From Actinomycetes bacterium (lineage in GTDB: Bacteria > Actinomycetota > Actinomycetes > Mycobacteriales > Mycobacteriaceae): a stretch of DNA of 14,342 nucleotides. Positions 1 to 6,029 of this stretch are shown piece by piece. The notes beneath the pieces were generated by a model. That model ran no database searches and was not told where the DNA came from. It saw nothing but the letters and a program-made list of their open reading frames with translations. Made by a program: the position numbers and the translations under genes. Numbering within the stretch: the first letter of the stretch is position 1; every line of letters starts with the position of its first letter. Where the stretch lies: the NCBI GenBank assembly GCA_023417985.1, contig JAEZDV010000351.1:1-14342 (forward strand). Reading direction: 5' to 3'.

Positions 1-157
1 GAGCGACGCGGTGTGTGCAGTGATCGAAGAGTGACGTTCCGCACATGCCGCGCCCGGGTGAAAACTATGACAGACCTGGACCCCTACTCGCCGGTACGGC
101 GTGTCGTGTTGGGATGCCCTTAGAACGAGCAGGTAGGGGCGTGTCGGGAAACACCGA

Positions 158-196
158 AGGGGCCACCGTTCCGTGGTATCCCGGCCGATGGCCCCT
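158..196 (-). terminator. Hairpin terminator downstream of the CNNM operon
   Basis: AGGGGCCA at 158-165 is the exact reverse complement of TGGCCCCT at 189-196, giving an 8-bp GC-rich stem with a 23-nt loop that can pair further. It lies about 30 bp past the stop codon of the minus-strand CNNM gene ending at 228, the expected place for a terminator. There is no long T-tract, as is common in actinobacteria. The rest of 1-227 has no recognisable gene: frame 1 is open from the left edge to a TAG at 121-123, but its short product resembles nothing I know. Confidence 0.55.
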
Positions 197-227
197 CCTG
201 ACACTCGGGGGCGAGCGTGTCCGTCCG

Positions 228-1238
228 TCAGGCGGGCACGCCGTCGGTCGGCAGCAGTCTGGCGAGGACGTCCGCGAGGGTGATGAGACCCACCACTCGG
301 CCGTCCGCTGTGACAGTTGCCAAATGGTTGCGGGTTTCCCGCATCGTGTGGAGGGCTTCGTAGACCGCCACGGACGAGTCGAGCGTCAGGGCCGGACGCA
401 TCAGATCCGCCGCGGTGACGCCCTCCGCCGCTTGCAGACTGTCCCGCACATGCACGACTCCGTCGACGTGTCCGTTACCGCGCACGAGCAGTCTCAGGTG
501 GCCGGTGCTGTGTGCGGTCTCCTGGATCTCGTGCGCAGTCGCCTCCGGCCGGACGCTGCTCGGCGGCGACGGCGTCACGATGTCACCGAGCGTGAGTGCC
601 TCGAGCTCGAGCGCACTGGTCAGGTGCCCGTGGTAGCGCTCGTCGAGTGTGCCGACGGTGGCGGAATGCTCCACGAGGTGCCGCAGCGCATCGGGGTCCT
701 GGCCGGTGCTCACCTGGTCGACGGCATCGACGCCCACCTTGCGCAGGCACCAGTTCGCCAGCTGATTCAGCCGGACGATGACGGGCCGTGTGACCCACAT
801 GAACCCGCGCATGGGAATGGCGAGCATGGTCGCCGACTTCTCCGGATGCGCGATCGCCCAAGACTTCGGTGCCATCTCGCCGACCACAAGGTGCAGGAAC
901 GTCACGATGATCAGGGCGAGGACGAAACCGGCGACGTCCGCCAGCCACAACGGCGCACCCCAGGTCTCGAACAGGGGAGTGAGCCAATGGTGCACGGCGG
1001 GTTTGGTCGTCGCACCGAGTGCGAGCGTGCACACCGTGATACCGAGCTGCGAACCTGCGAGCAGCACGGACAACTCCGACGCGCTCCGCAGAGCAGCGCG
1101 TGCCGATCGGCTGTCCGGCGCCGCGTCCTCGAGCCGATGGCGCCGTGCGGCGATCAGAGCGAACTCGACCGCGACGAAAAATGCACTGGCCGCGATCAAT
1201 CCGACTGTGACGGCCAGAACCACCCACGGATTACTCAT
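228..1238 (-). CDS. CNNM/hemolysin-family membrane protein with CBS pair, short form
   Basis: A 336-residue integral membrane protein of the CNNM (DUF21) family, whose members are linked to Mg/Co or other divalent-cation export; the old name hemolysin is historical. The N-terminal third has hydrophobic segments, including a first helix at about residues 5-30 and the family signature GEMAPKSWAIAHPE near residue 120. A degenerate CBS pair follows at about 215-330. The C-terminal CorC_HlyC domain of its upstream neighbour is absent. The ATG at 1238 overlaps the upstream gene's stop by 8 bp and has a strong GAGGAGG ribosome site, so the two genes are almost certainly co-transcribed and coupled. 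The pair matches the order of Rv1842c-Rv1841c in M. tuberculosis. The family call is firm; substrate is unknown. Confidence 0.9.
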   Translation of the reverse strand: MSNPWVVLAVTVGLIAASAFFVAVEFALIAARRHRLEDAAPDSRSARAALRSASELSVLLAGSQLGITVCTLALGATTKPAVHHWLTPLFETWGAPLWLADVAGFVLALIIVTFLHLVVGEMAPKSWAIAHPEKSATMLAIPMRGFMWVTRPVIVRLNQLANWCLRKVGVDAVDQVSTGQDPDALRHLVEHSATVGTLDERYHGHLTSALELEALTLGDIVTPSPPSSVRPEATAHEIQETAHSTGHLRLLVRGNGHVDGVVHVRDSLQAAEGVTAADLMRPALTLDSSVAVYEALHTMRETRNHLATVTADGRVVGLITLADVLARLLPTDGVPA

Positions 1239-2598
1239 CGCGCGTCGCCTCCTCGTTCCTTACGGTCACGTGCAACGAGGCCGGCACATGCTTTTCGATG
1301 TCGCGGACCTGCGCGACGAGCGTGCGCCGTGGTGGCCGCTCTTCGTGCACCAGGTCGGCGGGGTCGGGATCGAGCCGGATCTCGACGGTGTCGCCGATTT
1401 CGGGCAACCCGCCGAACTCGGTGATGACCAGTCCGGCGAGGGTCTCGTAATCACCTTCCGGCAGTTCGTGTTCGAGCGTGCGGTTCACCTCGTCGAGGTG
1501 CGCATCGCCCCGGATGAGCCAGCCGTCGCCGTCGCGCACGATGACCTCGGCCGAGACCGCCGGATCGTGCTCGTCGGCGATCTCGCCCACGAGTTCTTCG
1601 GCGATGTCCTCGATCGTGACGACGCCGGCGAAGCCTCCGTATTCGTCGATCACCAAGGCCATTTCGTCGTTGGCGGCGGTGAGTTCCTTCAGAACGTCCG
1701 GCAAGGGCAGAGTCGCGGGAACGATGACGGGGGGACGGCACACCGATGCGGCTGTGCCCGCCTGGGCGTGCACGTCGAGTAGGTCGTGCAAATGCACCAC
1801 ACCACGAAGGTCGTCGGACGAGGTGCCGACCACCGGATACCGCGTGTGTCCCGTGCTCATCTTGGCGAGGATCTCGCGCACCGGTTCGTCGAGATCGACG
1901 ACATCCACGTGCGCGCGGGGGATCATGGCGTGTTCGGCGGTCCGGGTGGGAAAGTCGAGGATGCGATCGAGCAGTGTCGACAGTTCTTTGGGAAGTTCGC
2001 CGGCGTCACGGGATTCGGCGACGATGTGCTCCAGGTCACGGGGCGTCGCCGAATGTTCCACGTCGTGAACAGGTTCGATGCGCAGCGCACGCAGGAGCAG
2101 ATTCGACGAGGCGTCGAACAGCCGGATCAGCCAGCCGAACAGCTTGAGATAGATGGTGGTGGACAGAGCCAGCCACCTTGCGACGGGCTCGGGCCGTGCG
2201 ATCGCCAGGTTCTTCGGCACGAGCTCACCGAAAACCATCTGGACGACAGTGGAGAACAGCACGGCGAGGACTGTGCCGAATGCCACACCTACTGCGGTGG
2301 GGATTCCGATTCCGCCGAACGCTTCGCCGAGGCCGCTACCGATGAGAGGTTCTGCGACGTAACCGACGAGCAGGCCGGTGACGGTGATACCGAGTTGCGC
2401 ACCCGACAACATGAAGGAGGTGCGTCTTGTGACGGACAAGGCGCGTGCCGCGGCGGTGTCACCGCTTTCGGCGCGGGCTTTCAATCGTGACCGGTCCACG
2501 GCCATGTAAGCGAATTCCTGGGCTACGAAGTAGCCGGTCACGGCGGTGATGGCCAGTACTACGGCGATACCGAACGCGATTCCGAGGGCGGTCAGCAC
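1231..2598 (-). CDS. CNNM/hemolysin-family membrane protein with CBS pair and CorC_HlyC domain
   Basis: A 455-residue membrane protein with full CNNM architecture. Residues 1-190 form the DUF21 membrane domain, with a first helix at about 3-25 and the signature GELVPKNLAIARPE near residue 125. A CBS pair follows at about 205-335 (including DEYGGFAGVVTIEDIAEELVG, typical of CorC/HlyC proteins), then a C-terminal CorC_HlyC domain at about 350-435 with GDYETLAGLV and LPEIGDTVEI. CBS domains in this family usually bind adenine nucleotides and gate cation transport. The start is a GTG at 2598, with GGAG six bases upstream. It is the first gene of a two-gene minus-strand operon. In mycobacteria the equivalent pair follows guaB1; that gene is not in this window. 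Full-length and intact. Confidence 0.92.
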   Translation of the reverse strand: MLTALGIAFGIAVVLAITAVTGYFVAQEFAYMAVDRSRLKARAESGDTAAARALSVTRRTSFMLSGAQLGITVTGLLVGYVAEPLIGSGLGEAFGGIGIPTAVGVAFGTVLAVLFSTVVQMVFGELVPKNLAIARPEPVARWLALSTTIYLKLFGWLIRLFDASSNLLLRALRIEPVHDVEHSATPRDLEHIVAESRDAGELPKELSTLLDRILDFPTRTAEHAMIPRAHVDVVDLDEPVREILAKMSTGHTRYPVVGTSSDDLRGVVHLHDLLDVHAQAGTAASVCRPPVIVPATLPLPDVLKELTAANDEMALVIDEYGGFAGVVTIEDIAEELVGEIADEHDPAVSAEVIVRDGDGWLIRGDAHLDEVNRTLEHELPEGDYETLAGLVITEFGGLPEIGDTVEIRLDPDPADLVHEERPPRRTLVAQVRDIEKHVPASLHVTVRNEEATRDE

Positions 2599-2722
2599 GG
2601 GAGGCTCCGGTGCTCGGCGCCGGGAGGTTCGTCACTCGTGGGCGGGATGGGTCTTCGAGGTTTGCGCTTGGCGCGACTCATGGCTCTCTCTGGTATTCGC
2701 GGACAAAGGGTCTACAGAGATT

Positions 2723-2899
2723 ATGACGGATCGGGCGCGTGCAAAGTTCCCTGAGTGCGGCAAGTGCGATCACCCGCACATCGTCCGGGAGCGCCACTGG
2801 GTTGTGAAGAGAACACGCCGTCGTGGTCCGGCACCGGGGGAGGGCCTCGGTGCAAGTGTGGGTGGTCGAACATCGTCACTGCGGGAAAGCGTGGTGTGA
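2723..2899 (+). pseudogene. Possible frameshifted small zinc-ribbon protein remnant
   Basis: From the ATG at 2723 the frame begins MTDRARAKFPECGKCDHPHI, a CxxC knuckle followed by His and a basic stretch, then ends after 58 residues at a TGA (2897-2899). The second knuckle expected of a zinc ribbon, CKCGWSNIV, occurs at once in the next frame (TGC at 2851). The two halves would join if one base were restored, for example in the run of five Gs at 2836-2840. The rejoined frame then stays open with no early stop, so either a second lesion exists or the ORF is chance. No good ribosome site is seen. This is my inference from the paired Cys motifs; I know of no named family match. Confidence 0.3.
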
Positions 2900-3079
2900 G
2901 GGGCGGGACGGTGCGGGGTCGCGTACCCGCGATCCGCGGATGTGCTTGTGGGGCAACGGTGCCGGCCTGCTGGGACGCCTGTGGGGGCGACGCTGGGGGA
3001 GAACCGTTCGATGCGGCACACCGTCGTTTCCGGGGACCGGGCAGCGGCGGCGTGATACGACGGCCCGGATTGCCGCGCC

Positions 3080-3085
3080 TAGACT
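3080..3085 (+). promoter_or_regulatory. Leaderless-type -10 element of the SulP gene
   Basis: TAGACT fits the actinobacterial -10 consensus TANNNT and ends exactly 6 nt before the GTG start at 3092. There is no Shine-Dalgarno sequence in that gap, so transcription probably begins at or next to the start codon. No clear -35 is visible. Confidence 0.5.
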
Positions 3086-3091
3086 CTTCCG

Positions 3092-4546
3092 GTGCAAACC
3101 GTGTCGGAAACCCTTCGATCGCCTCGGCGCCTCACCACCGAAATCCTGGCCGGTCTGGTGACCGCACTCGCGTTGATCCCCGAGGTGGTGTCGTTCGCCG
3201 TCATCGCCGGGGTCGACCCGAAGGTCGCGCTCTACACGTCGTGCATCATGGCGATGACCATCGCGTTCGTCGGTGGCCGCCCGGCGATGGTTTCTGCCGC
3301 TGCGGGAGCGACGGCGCTGGTGATCGCGCCGCTCGTCGCCTCACACGGTCTGGACTACCTCATCGCCGCCGTGTGGCTCGCCGGAGCCCTGCAGATCGTG
3401 CTCGCCGTCGCCGGCGTGGCGAAGTTGATGCGCTTCATTCCCCGCTCGGTGATGATCGGCTTCGTCAACGCCCTGGCGATTCTGATCTTCGCGGCACAAC
3501 TGCGCCACCTGTTCGGCGTGCCGTGGCTCGTGTACCCCCTGGTGGCGATCGGGATCGTCATGATCGTGGTCATCCCGAAACTGACGACCGCGGTGCCTGC
3601 CGCGCTGATCGCGATAGTCGTGCTCACGGGCGCGGTAGTCCTGTTCGGGCTCGACGTGCCCGATGTGGCCGACCAGGGGGACCTCCCCGGCGGATTCCCG
3701 ACGTGGATGGTCCCCGACGTTCCCTTCACGACGGAGACTCTCGCGATCATCGCGCCGTACGCGGTCGGTCTCGCGCTCGTCGGGCTCATGGAGTCGCTGA
3801 TGACCGCGAAACTGGTAGACGAGATCACCGACAGCCGATCGGACAAGACCCGCGAGGCGTGGGGACAGGGAGTCGCGAATTGGGCCGGCGCACTGTTCGG
3901 CGGTATGGGCGGCTGCGCGATGATCGGGCAGACGATGATCAACGTCAAGGAAGGGCGCGCGCGGACGCGGATATCGACGTTCCTCGCGGGACTGTTCCTG
4001 CTGCTGCTATGTGTCACCGTCGGCGACGTGGTCGGGGCCGTACCGATGGCCGCGCTGGTTGCGGTGATGCTGGTGATTGCCGTGACGACGCTCGACTGGC
4101 ACAGTATCGCGCCTCGGACGCTCCGGTTGATGCCCCGCAGCGAGACCCTGGTGATGGTGGTGACCGTCGCGGCGACGCTCGCCACCGACAATCTCGCGAT
4201 CGGCGTGGTCTCGGGTGTCGTGGCCGCGATGGTCGCGTTCGCGCGCAGGGTCGCGCACATGACCCGGGTGGAGACCGCCGACATGGCGGGGACCCGCACG
4301 TACCGGGTGTCCGGCGAACTGTTCTGGGCGTCGAGCAACGACCTGGTGTACCGCTTCGACTACGCACACGACCCCGAGCATGTGGTCATCGATCTCGCCG
4401 ATGCCGAAGTGTGGGATGCCTCGACGGTGGCGACCTTCGACTCGGTCCAGCAGAAGTACGCCGAGCGAGGTAAGCGAGTGGAGATCGTCGGACTGGACGG
4501 GGCGAGTATGGCCCGTCTCGAGCGCCTGTCCGGAAAGCTCGGCTGA
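3092..4546 (+). CDS. SulP-family inorganic anion transporter with STAS domain
   Basis: A 484-residue membrane protein of the SulP (SLC26-like) family, which moves sulfate, bicarbonate or other anions across the cytoplasmic membrane. About ten or more hydrophobic segments fill residues 18-385, starting with ILAGLVTALALIPEVVSFAV and including the IPRSVMIGFVNALAILIF and FGGMGGCAMIGQTMINVKEG family stretches. A cytoplasmic STAS domain occupies about 395-480 (VVIDLADAEVWDASTVATFD). Length and layout match the short SulP proteins such as Rv1707 of M. tuberculosis. The GTG at 3092 is chosen because a TANNNT box lies 6 nt upstream and the membrane domain follows directly; GTG at 3101 is an alternative. 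Monocistronic by context. The substrate cannot be read from sequence. Confidence 0.92.
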   Translation: MQTVSETLRSPRRLTTEILAGLVTALALIPEVVSFAVIAGVDPKVALYTSCIMAMTIAFVGGRPAMVSAAAGATALVIAPLVASHGLDYLIAAVWLAGALQIVLAVAGVAKLMRFIPRSVMIGFVNALAILIFAAQLRHLFGVPWLVYPLVAIGIVMIVVIPKLTTAVPAALIAIVVLTGAVVLFGLDVPDVADQGDLPGGFPTWMVPDVPFTTETLAIIAPYAVGLALVGLMESLMTAKLVDEITDSRSDKTREAWGQGVANWAGALFGGMGGCAMIGQTMINVKEGRARTRISTFLAGLFLLLLCVTVGDVVGAVPMAALVAVMLVIAVTTLDWHSIAPRTLRLMPRSETLVMVVTVAATLATDNLAIGVVSGVVAAMVAFARRVAHMTRVETADMAGTRTYRVSGELFWASSNDLVYRFDYAHDPEHVVIDLADAEVWDASTVATFDSVQQKYAERGKRVEIVGLDGASMARLERLSGKLG

Positions 4547-4547
4547 G

Positions 4548-4586
4548 ATCGGGGCGACGCGGGAAGTGCGAGACATTCGACCCGAT
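4548..4586 (+). terminator. Possible terminator after SulP
   Basis: ATCGGGGCGA at 4548-4557 pairs with TCGACCCGAT at 4577-4586, nine of ten positions, across a 19-nt loop. It starts one base after the SulP stop codon and is followed by only a short T run, so it could equally be part of the leader of the next gene. Confidence 0.4.
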
Positions 4587-4607
4587 TTACCGAAAAGGAA
4601 CAATTGC

Positions 4608-4623
4608 GGTAATTCGAATTACC
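4608..4623. repeat. Perfect 16-bp palindrome, candidate operator
   Basis: GGTAATTCGAATTACC is identical to its reverse complement. It is the first of three adjacent inverted repeats sharing the ATTCG core. Size and symmetry suit a dimeric repressor site, but no regulator is identifiable nearby. Confidence 0.5.
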
Positions 4624-4920
4624 CGCCATTCGATGGCGGATTCGCGTGGTGCATCTTCCGCGAATTTCGGTGACGGATATACCGGCGGTCGAGCGCGCTT
4701 GTCGAGCCCCGGGGCAGGCGAGATTCCAGCCCTGCAACCAGCACGAACTAATCTCTCGAGGGGGTCTCCGCCGTCGCCGTGGACAAACCGAGACGCCTGC
4801 TGCGGGCCGAATCGGGGATGCCACTCGCACTGCGAGAACAGGAGAATGCGGCGAGAATGGGATGGCGGTGCCAGAATTTGCTGGTACTACCGATGAAAAC
4901 CGCATGATCGGAGGAGCACA

Positions 4921-5019
4921 ATGATCGATTTCGCCTTCCTGGCAGATTTCTTCAGCGCAGCCTCGTCACTCTTCGACGCCCTGAACTTCTTCTCCGGTTC
5001 GGCTGAGATGCTCGGCTAG
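4921..5019 (+). CDS. 32-aa acidic hydrophobic peptide, PorA/PorH-like candidate
   Basis: The ATG at 4921 is preceded by a near-ideal Shine-Dalgarno GGAGGAG (4910-4916). It encodes 32 residues starting MIDFAFLADFF and ending SGSAEMLG. The peptide has no basic residue, four acidic ones (D3, D9, D19, E29), seven Phe and five Ser; hydrophobic residues recur with helical spacing and the acidic ones cluster on one side, so an amphipathic helix is likely. There is no cleavable signal. Corynebacterial cell-wall channels PorA and PorH are likewise tiny acidic peptides lacking signal peptides, some O-mycoloylated on Ser, and this organism's likely mycolate envelope fits. A very strong terminator follows 17 bp after the stop. 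The gene is well supported; the porin role is an analogy, not homology. A membrane-active peptide or a leader peptide are alternatives. Confidence 0.65.
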   Translation: MIDFAFLADFFSAASSLFDALNFFSGSAEMLG

Positions 5020-5036
5020 TACCAGGTCCGTAGCGC

Positions 5037-5076
5037 ACGACGAGGGGCCCGTGGCCGACCACGGGTCCCTCGTCGT
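5037..5076 (+). terminator. Strong hairpin terminator after the 32-aa peptide gene
   Basis: An 18-bp stem (5037-5054 with 5059-5076) is broken only by one G-T pair and closes on a CCGA tetraloop. It lies 17 bp past the peptide stop codon. The lack of a T-tract is usual for actinobacterial terminators. It would also work for transcripts arriving on the minus strand. Confidence 0.85.
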
Positions 5077-5144
5077 CGCTCCTCCGTGTGCGCGGCGTCG
5101 ACGGTGTGGAACCGGCCCTCGTCGAGAACGAGCACGGGTCGGGG

Positions 5145-5178
5145 AAAAAAGAGCCGAGCAGGTCCCGCAGGTCTCGGC
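5145..5178 (-). terminator. Minus-strand terminator-like hairpin with T-tract
   Basis: Read on the minus strand, GCCGAG (5178-5173) pairs with CTCGGC (5158-5153) across a 14-nt loop and is followed at once by TCTTTTTT. A run of six Ts is rare in such GC-rich DNA. It begins a few bases after the MCQPI mini-ORF, so it could be an attenuator or the end of a small RNA; no minus-strand gene lies downstream for it to control. Confidence 0.4.
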
Positions 5179-5180
5179 CG

Positions 5181-5198
5181 TCAGATGGGTTGACACAT
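5181..5198 (-). CDS. Possible 5-codon leader ORF (MCQPI)
   Basis: On the minus strand an AGGAGG Shine-Dalgarno (5201-5206) stands 2 nt before an ATG at 5198 that encodes Met-Cys-Gln-Pro-Ile and a TGA. The spacing is shorter than ideal. It is followed within a few bases by a hairpin and T-tract, the layout of a leader peptide and attenuator. There is no downstream minus-strand gene, so a chance occurrence or a small RNA is possible. Confidence 0.2.
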   Translation of the reverse strand: MCQPI

Positions 5199-5341
5199 CG
5201 TCCTCCTGGATCGACCGGGCGGATGCTTCGGACGTACCCGGTGATGCGTCGGCCGATTCGGAGGGCACGAAACCGTGAAGTGTCGGACGGCTCTCGGAGT
5301 ACGAGCCGGCGGAGCGTATCTCCACCGACACCTGTGCTCCC

Positions 5342-5375
5342 GGCCGAGATCGCGATCTTCGGCCCTGTCGACAGG
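5342..5375. repeat. Two adjacent palindromes upstream of exported protein gene
   Basis: GGCCGA-GATCGCGATC-TTCGGCC at 5342-5364 is a near-perfect palindrome with one inserted T. It directly abuts CCTGTCGACAGG at 5364-5375, which is a perfect 12-bp palindrome. They lie about 110-140 bp before the ATG at 5484 and upstream of its likely -10, a position suited to a regulator binding site. Confidence 0.4.
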
Positions 5376-5430
5376 AGAATCAAGGCACGCTTGCTCACGC
5401 AGAACGGCTCCGCCCGGGAATATTTCGGTT

Positions 5431-5436
5431 TAGATT
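5431..5436 (+). promoter_or_regulatory. Likely -10 element for the exported protein gene
   Basis: TAGATT fits TANNNT and sits in a local AT-rich patch 47 bp before the ATG at 5484, giving a leader of about 40 nt that contains the ribosome site. No good -35 is evident. Confidence 0.35.
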
Positions 5437-5483
5437 GTCCGGAAACGCCGGACTCCGAACCGGTACCGAGGGCAGGGGATCCG

Positions 5484-5891
5484 ATGAGCGCATCGCGAAA
5501 CATCACCCGGTTCGCCGTCACAGCGGCGTGCATCGCCGCAGTAGCTGTCGGAGGTACAGCAACCGCCGCGGCGGACGAATGGCCGCCGATGCCCGATTAC
5601 CCCACTCCGTTCGTGCCGTTCGAGACGAAGAATTTCCTCACCCCGGCCGACCCGGCCTACTGGAACCCGATCGACGCACGGGAGCGGCTCACGTCGCCTT
5701 TCGGTACGAGTACCCGGATCGTGTGTACCGCGTTCCACGGCGTCACCTACGACTGCTGGCAGGCCGACGAGCGCGGGAATCCGCACAAGCTCGTGCGATT
5801 GCCCGTGAACCTGCCCAGCGTGACCGGTAGTTCGATGCCGGGTGGCGGCCCAGGCCACTACGTCTATCCGGGATTCATTCCCGGCATCTGA
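5484..5891 (+). CDS. Small exported protein with Sec signal peptide, function unknown
   Basis: The ATG at 5484 follows GGCAGGGG and opens a classical signal peptide: basic n-region (R5, R9), hydrophobic core at about 10-24, and an A-A-A cleavage motif before D31. The frame is open further upstream, but the signal peptide fixes this start. The mature part is about 105 residues, begins DEWPPMPDYPTPF, and is rich in Pro, aromatic residues and Gly. It holds two Cys 11 residues apart (RIVCTAFHGVTYDC), likely a disulfide outside the cell. The only other Cys is inside the signal peptide and is not a lipobox. I recognise no family; small secreted proteins of this sort are common in rhodococci and mycobacteria. 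It has its own apparent promoter and is probably monocistronic. Confidence 0.8.
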   Translation: MSASRNITRFAVTAACIAAVAVGGTATAAADEWPPMPDYPTPFVPFETKNFLTPADPAYWNPIDARERLTSPFGTSTRIVCTAFHGVTYDCWQADERGNPHKLVRLPVNLPSVTGSSMPGGGPGHYVYPGFIPGI

Positions 5892-6029
5892 CGCAGTGCA
5901 ACGCGTCGGGCAGAATCGTCGAATTCGGGGGCAGCATCTGCCGGTGGACAGCCTGACGTTCACATTCCCCTGCGCCTGCGTGCGGCGTTCGCCTACGGTC
6001 GGACGTACGTGACGAAGGGTGGCCGCACG

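Larger units (their letters stand above)
2599..3091. other. Intergenic region between divergent CNNM operon and SulP gene
   Basis: About 490 bp between divergent genes, expected to hold both promoters. A possible broken zinc-ribbon ORF sits at 2723-2899 and a leaderless-type -10 for SulP at 3080-3085. I see a short perfect palindrome, ATCCGCGGAT, near 2931-2940, but no convincing -35 box. The long plus-strand frames across this stretch are overlaps with the SulP gene in other frames and look non-coding. Confidence 0.5.
4547..4920 (+). promoter_or_regulatory. Inverted-repeat-rich region upstream of the 32-aa peptide gene
   Basis: This 374-bp stretch has no convincing gene; the one plus-strand frame through it (GTG 4646 to TGA 4924) is Arg-rich with no ribosome site. 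It is locally AT-richer than its surroundings. It holds a perfect 16-bp palindrome at 4608-4623, a 7-bp stem with a TCG loop at 4623-4639, and a 7-bp inverted repeat ATTCGCG/CGCGAAT at 4640-4665, placed end to end. A candidate promoter is TTTACC (4586-4591) with TAATTC (4610-4615) at 18-bp spacing, so the 16-bp palindrome would cover the -10. This is inference from position. Confidence 0.45.
5077..5483. other. Gene-poor region with palindromes and a minus-strand mini-ORF
   Basis: About 400 bp without a recognised gene. It holds a possible small minus-strand unit (5145-5206), two adjacent palindromes at 5342-5375, and a likely -10 (TAGATT, 5431-5436) for the exported protein. Longer frames on both strands here are compositionally unlike genes and lack ribosome sites. 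Confidence 0.45.

Noticed and set aside
67..123. 18-codon ORF beginning MTDLDPYSPV at the left edge
   Set aside because: No convincing ribosome site or match; too short to support without comparison to relatives.
45..1424. 459-codon plus-strand ORF opposite the CNNM operon
   Set aside because: Antisense shadow of genes with clear family motifs; low-complexity, Arg/His-rich product and no ribosome site.
2823..3161. ORF ending with a transposase-like motif FRCKPCRKPFDRLG
   Set aside because: The motif falls on the first codons of SulP in another frame; there is no transposase domain, terminal repeat or ribosome site. Judged a coincidence.
2755..4473. 572-codon plus-strand ORF across the SulP gene
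   Set aside because: Overlaps SulP in another frame; Arg/Gly-rich product without hydrophobic segments. Its CKCGW start is discussed only as part of the possible zinc-ribbon remnant.
4690..4860. Possible riboswitch in the leader of the peptide gene
   Set aside because: I could not match the stretch to any riboswitch consensus I know; only short isolated stems are visible.
4646..4924. 92-codon ORF whose TGA overlaps the ATG of the 32-aa peptide, suggesting coupling
   Set aside because: No ribosome site, Arg-rich product with no recognisable domain, and it runs through the inverted-repeat region. The ATGA overlap is probably chance.
4952..5533. Minus-strand ORFs of 193 and 121 codons
   Set aside because: They run antisense through the strong terminator and the peptide gene, have skewed composition and no family resemblance.
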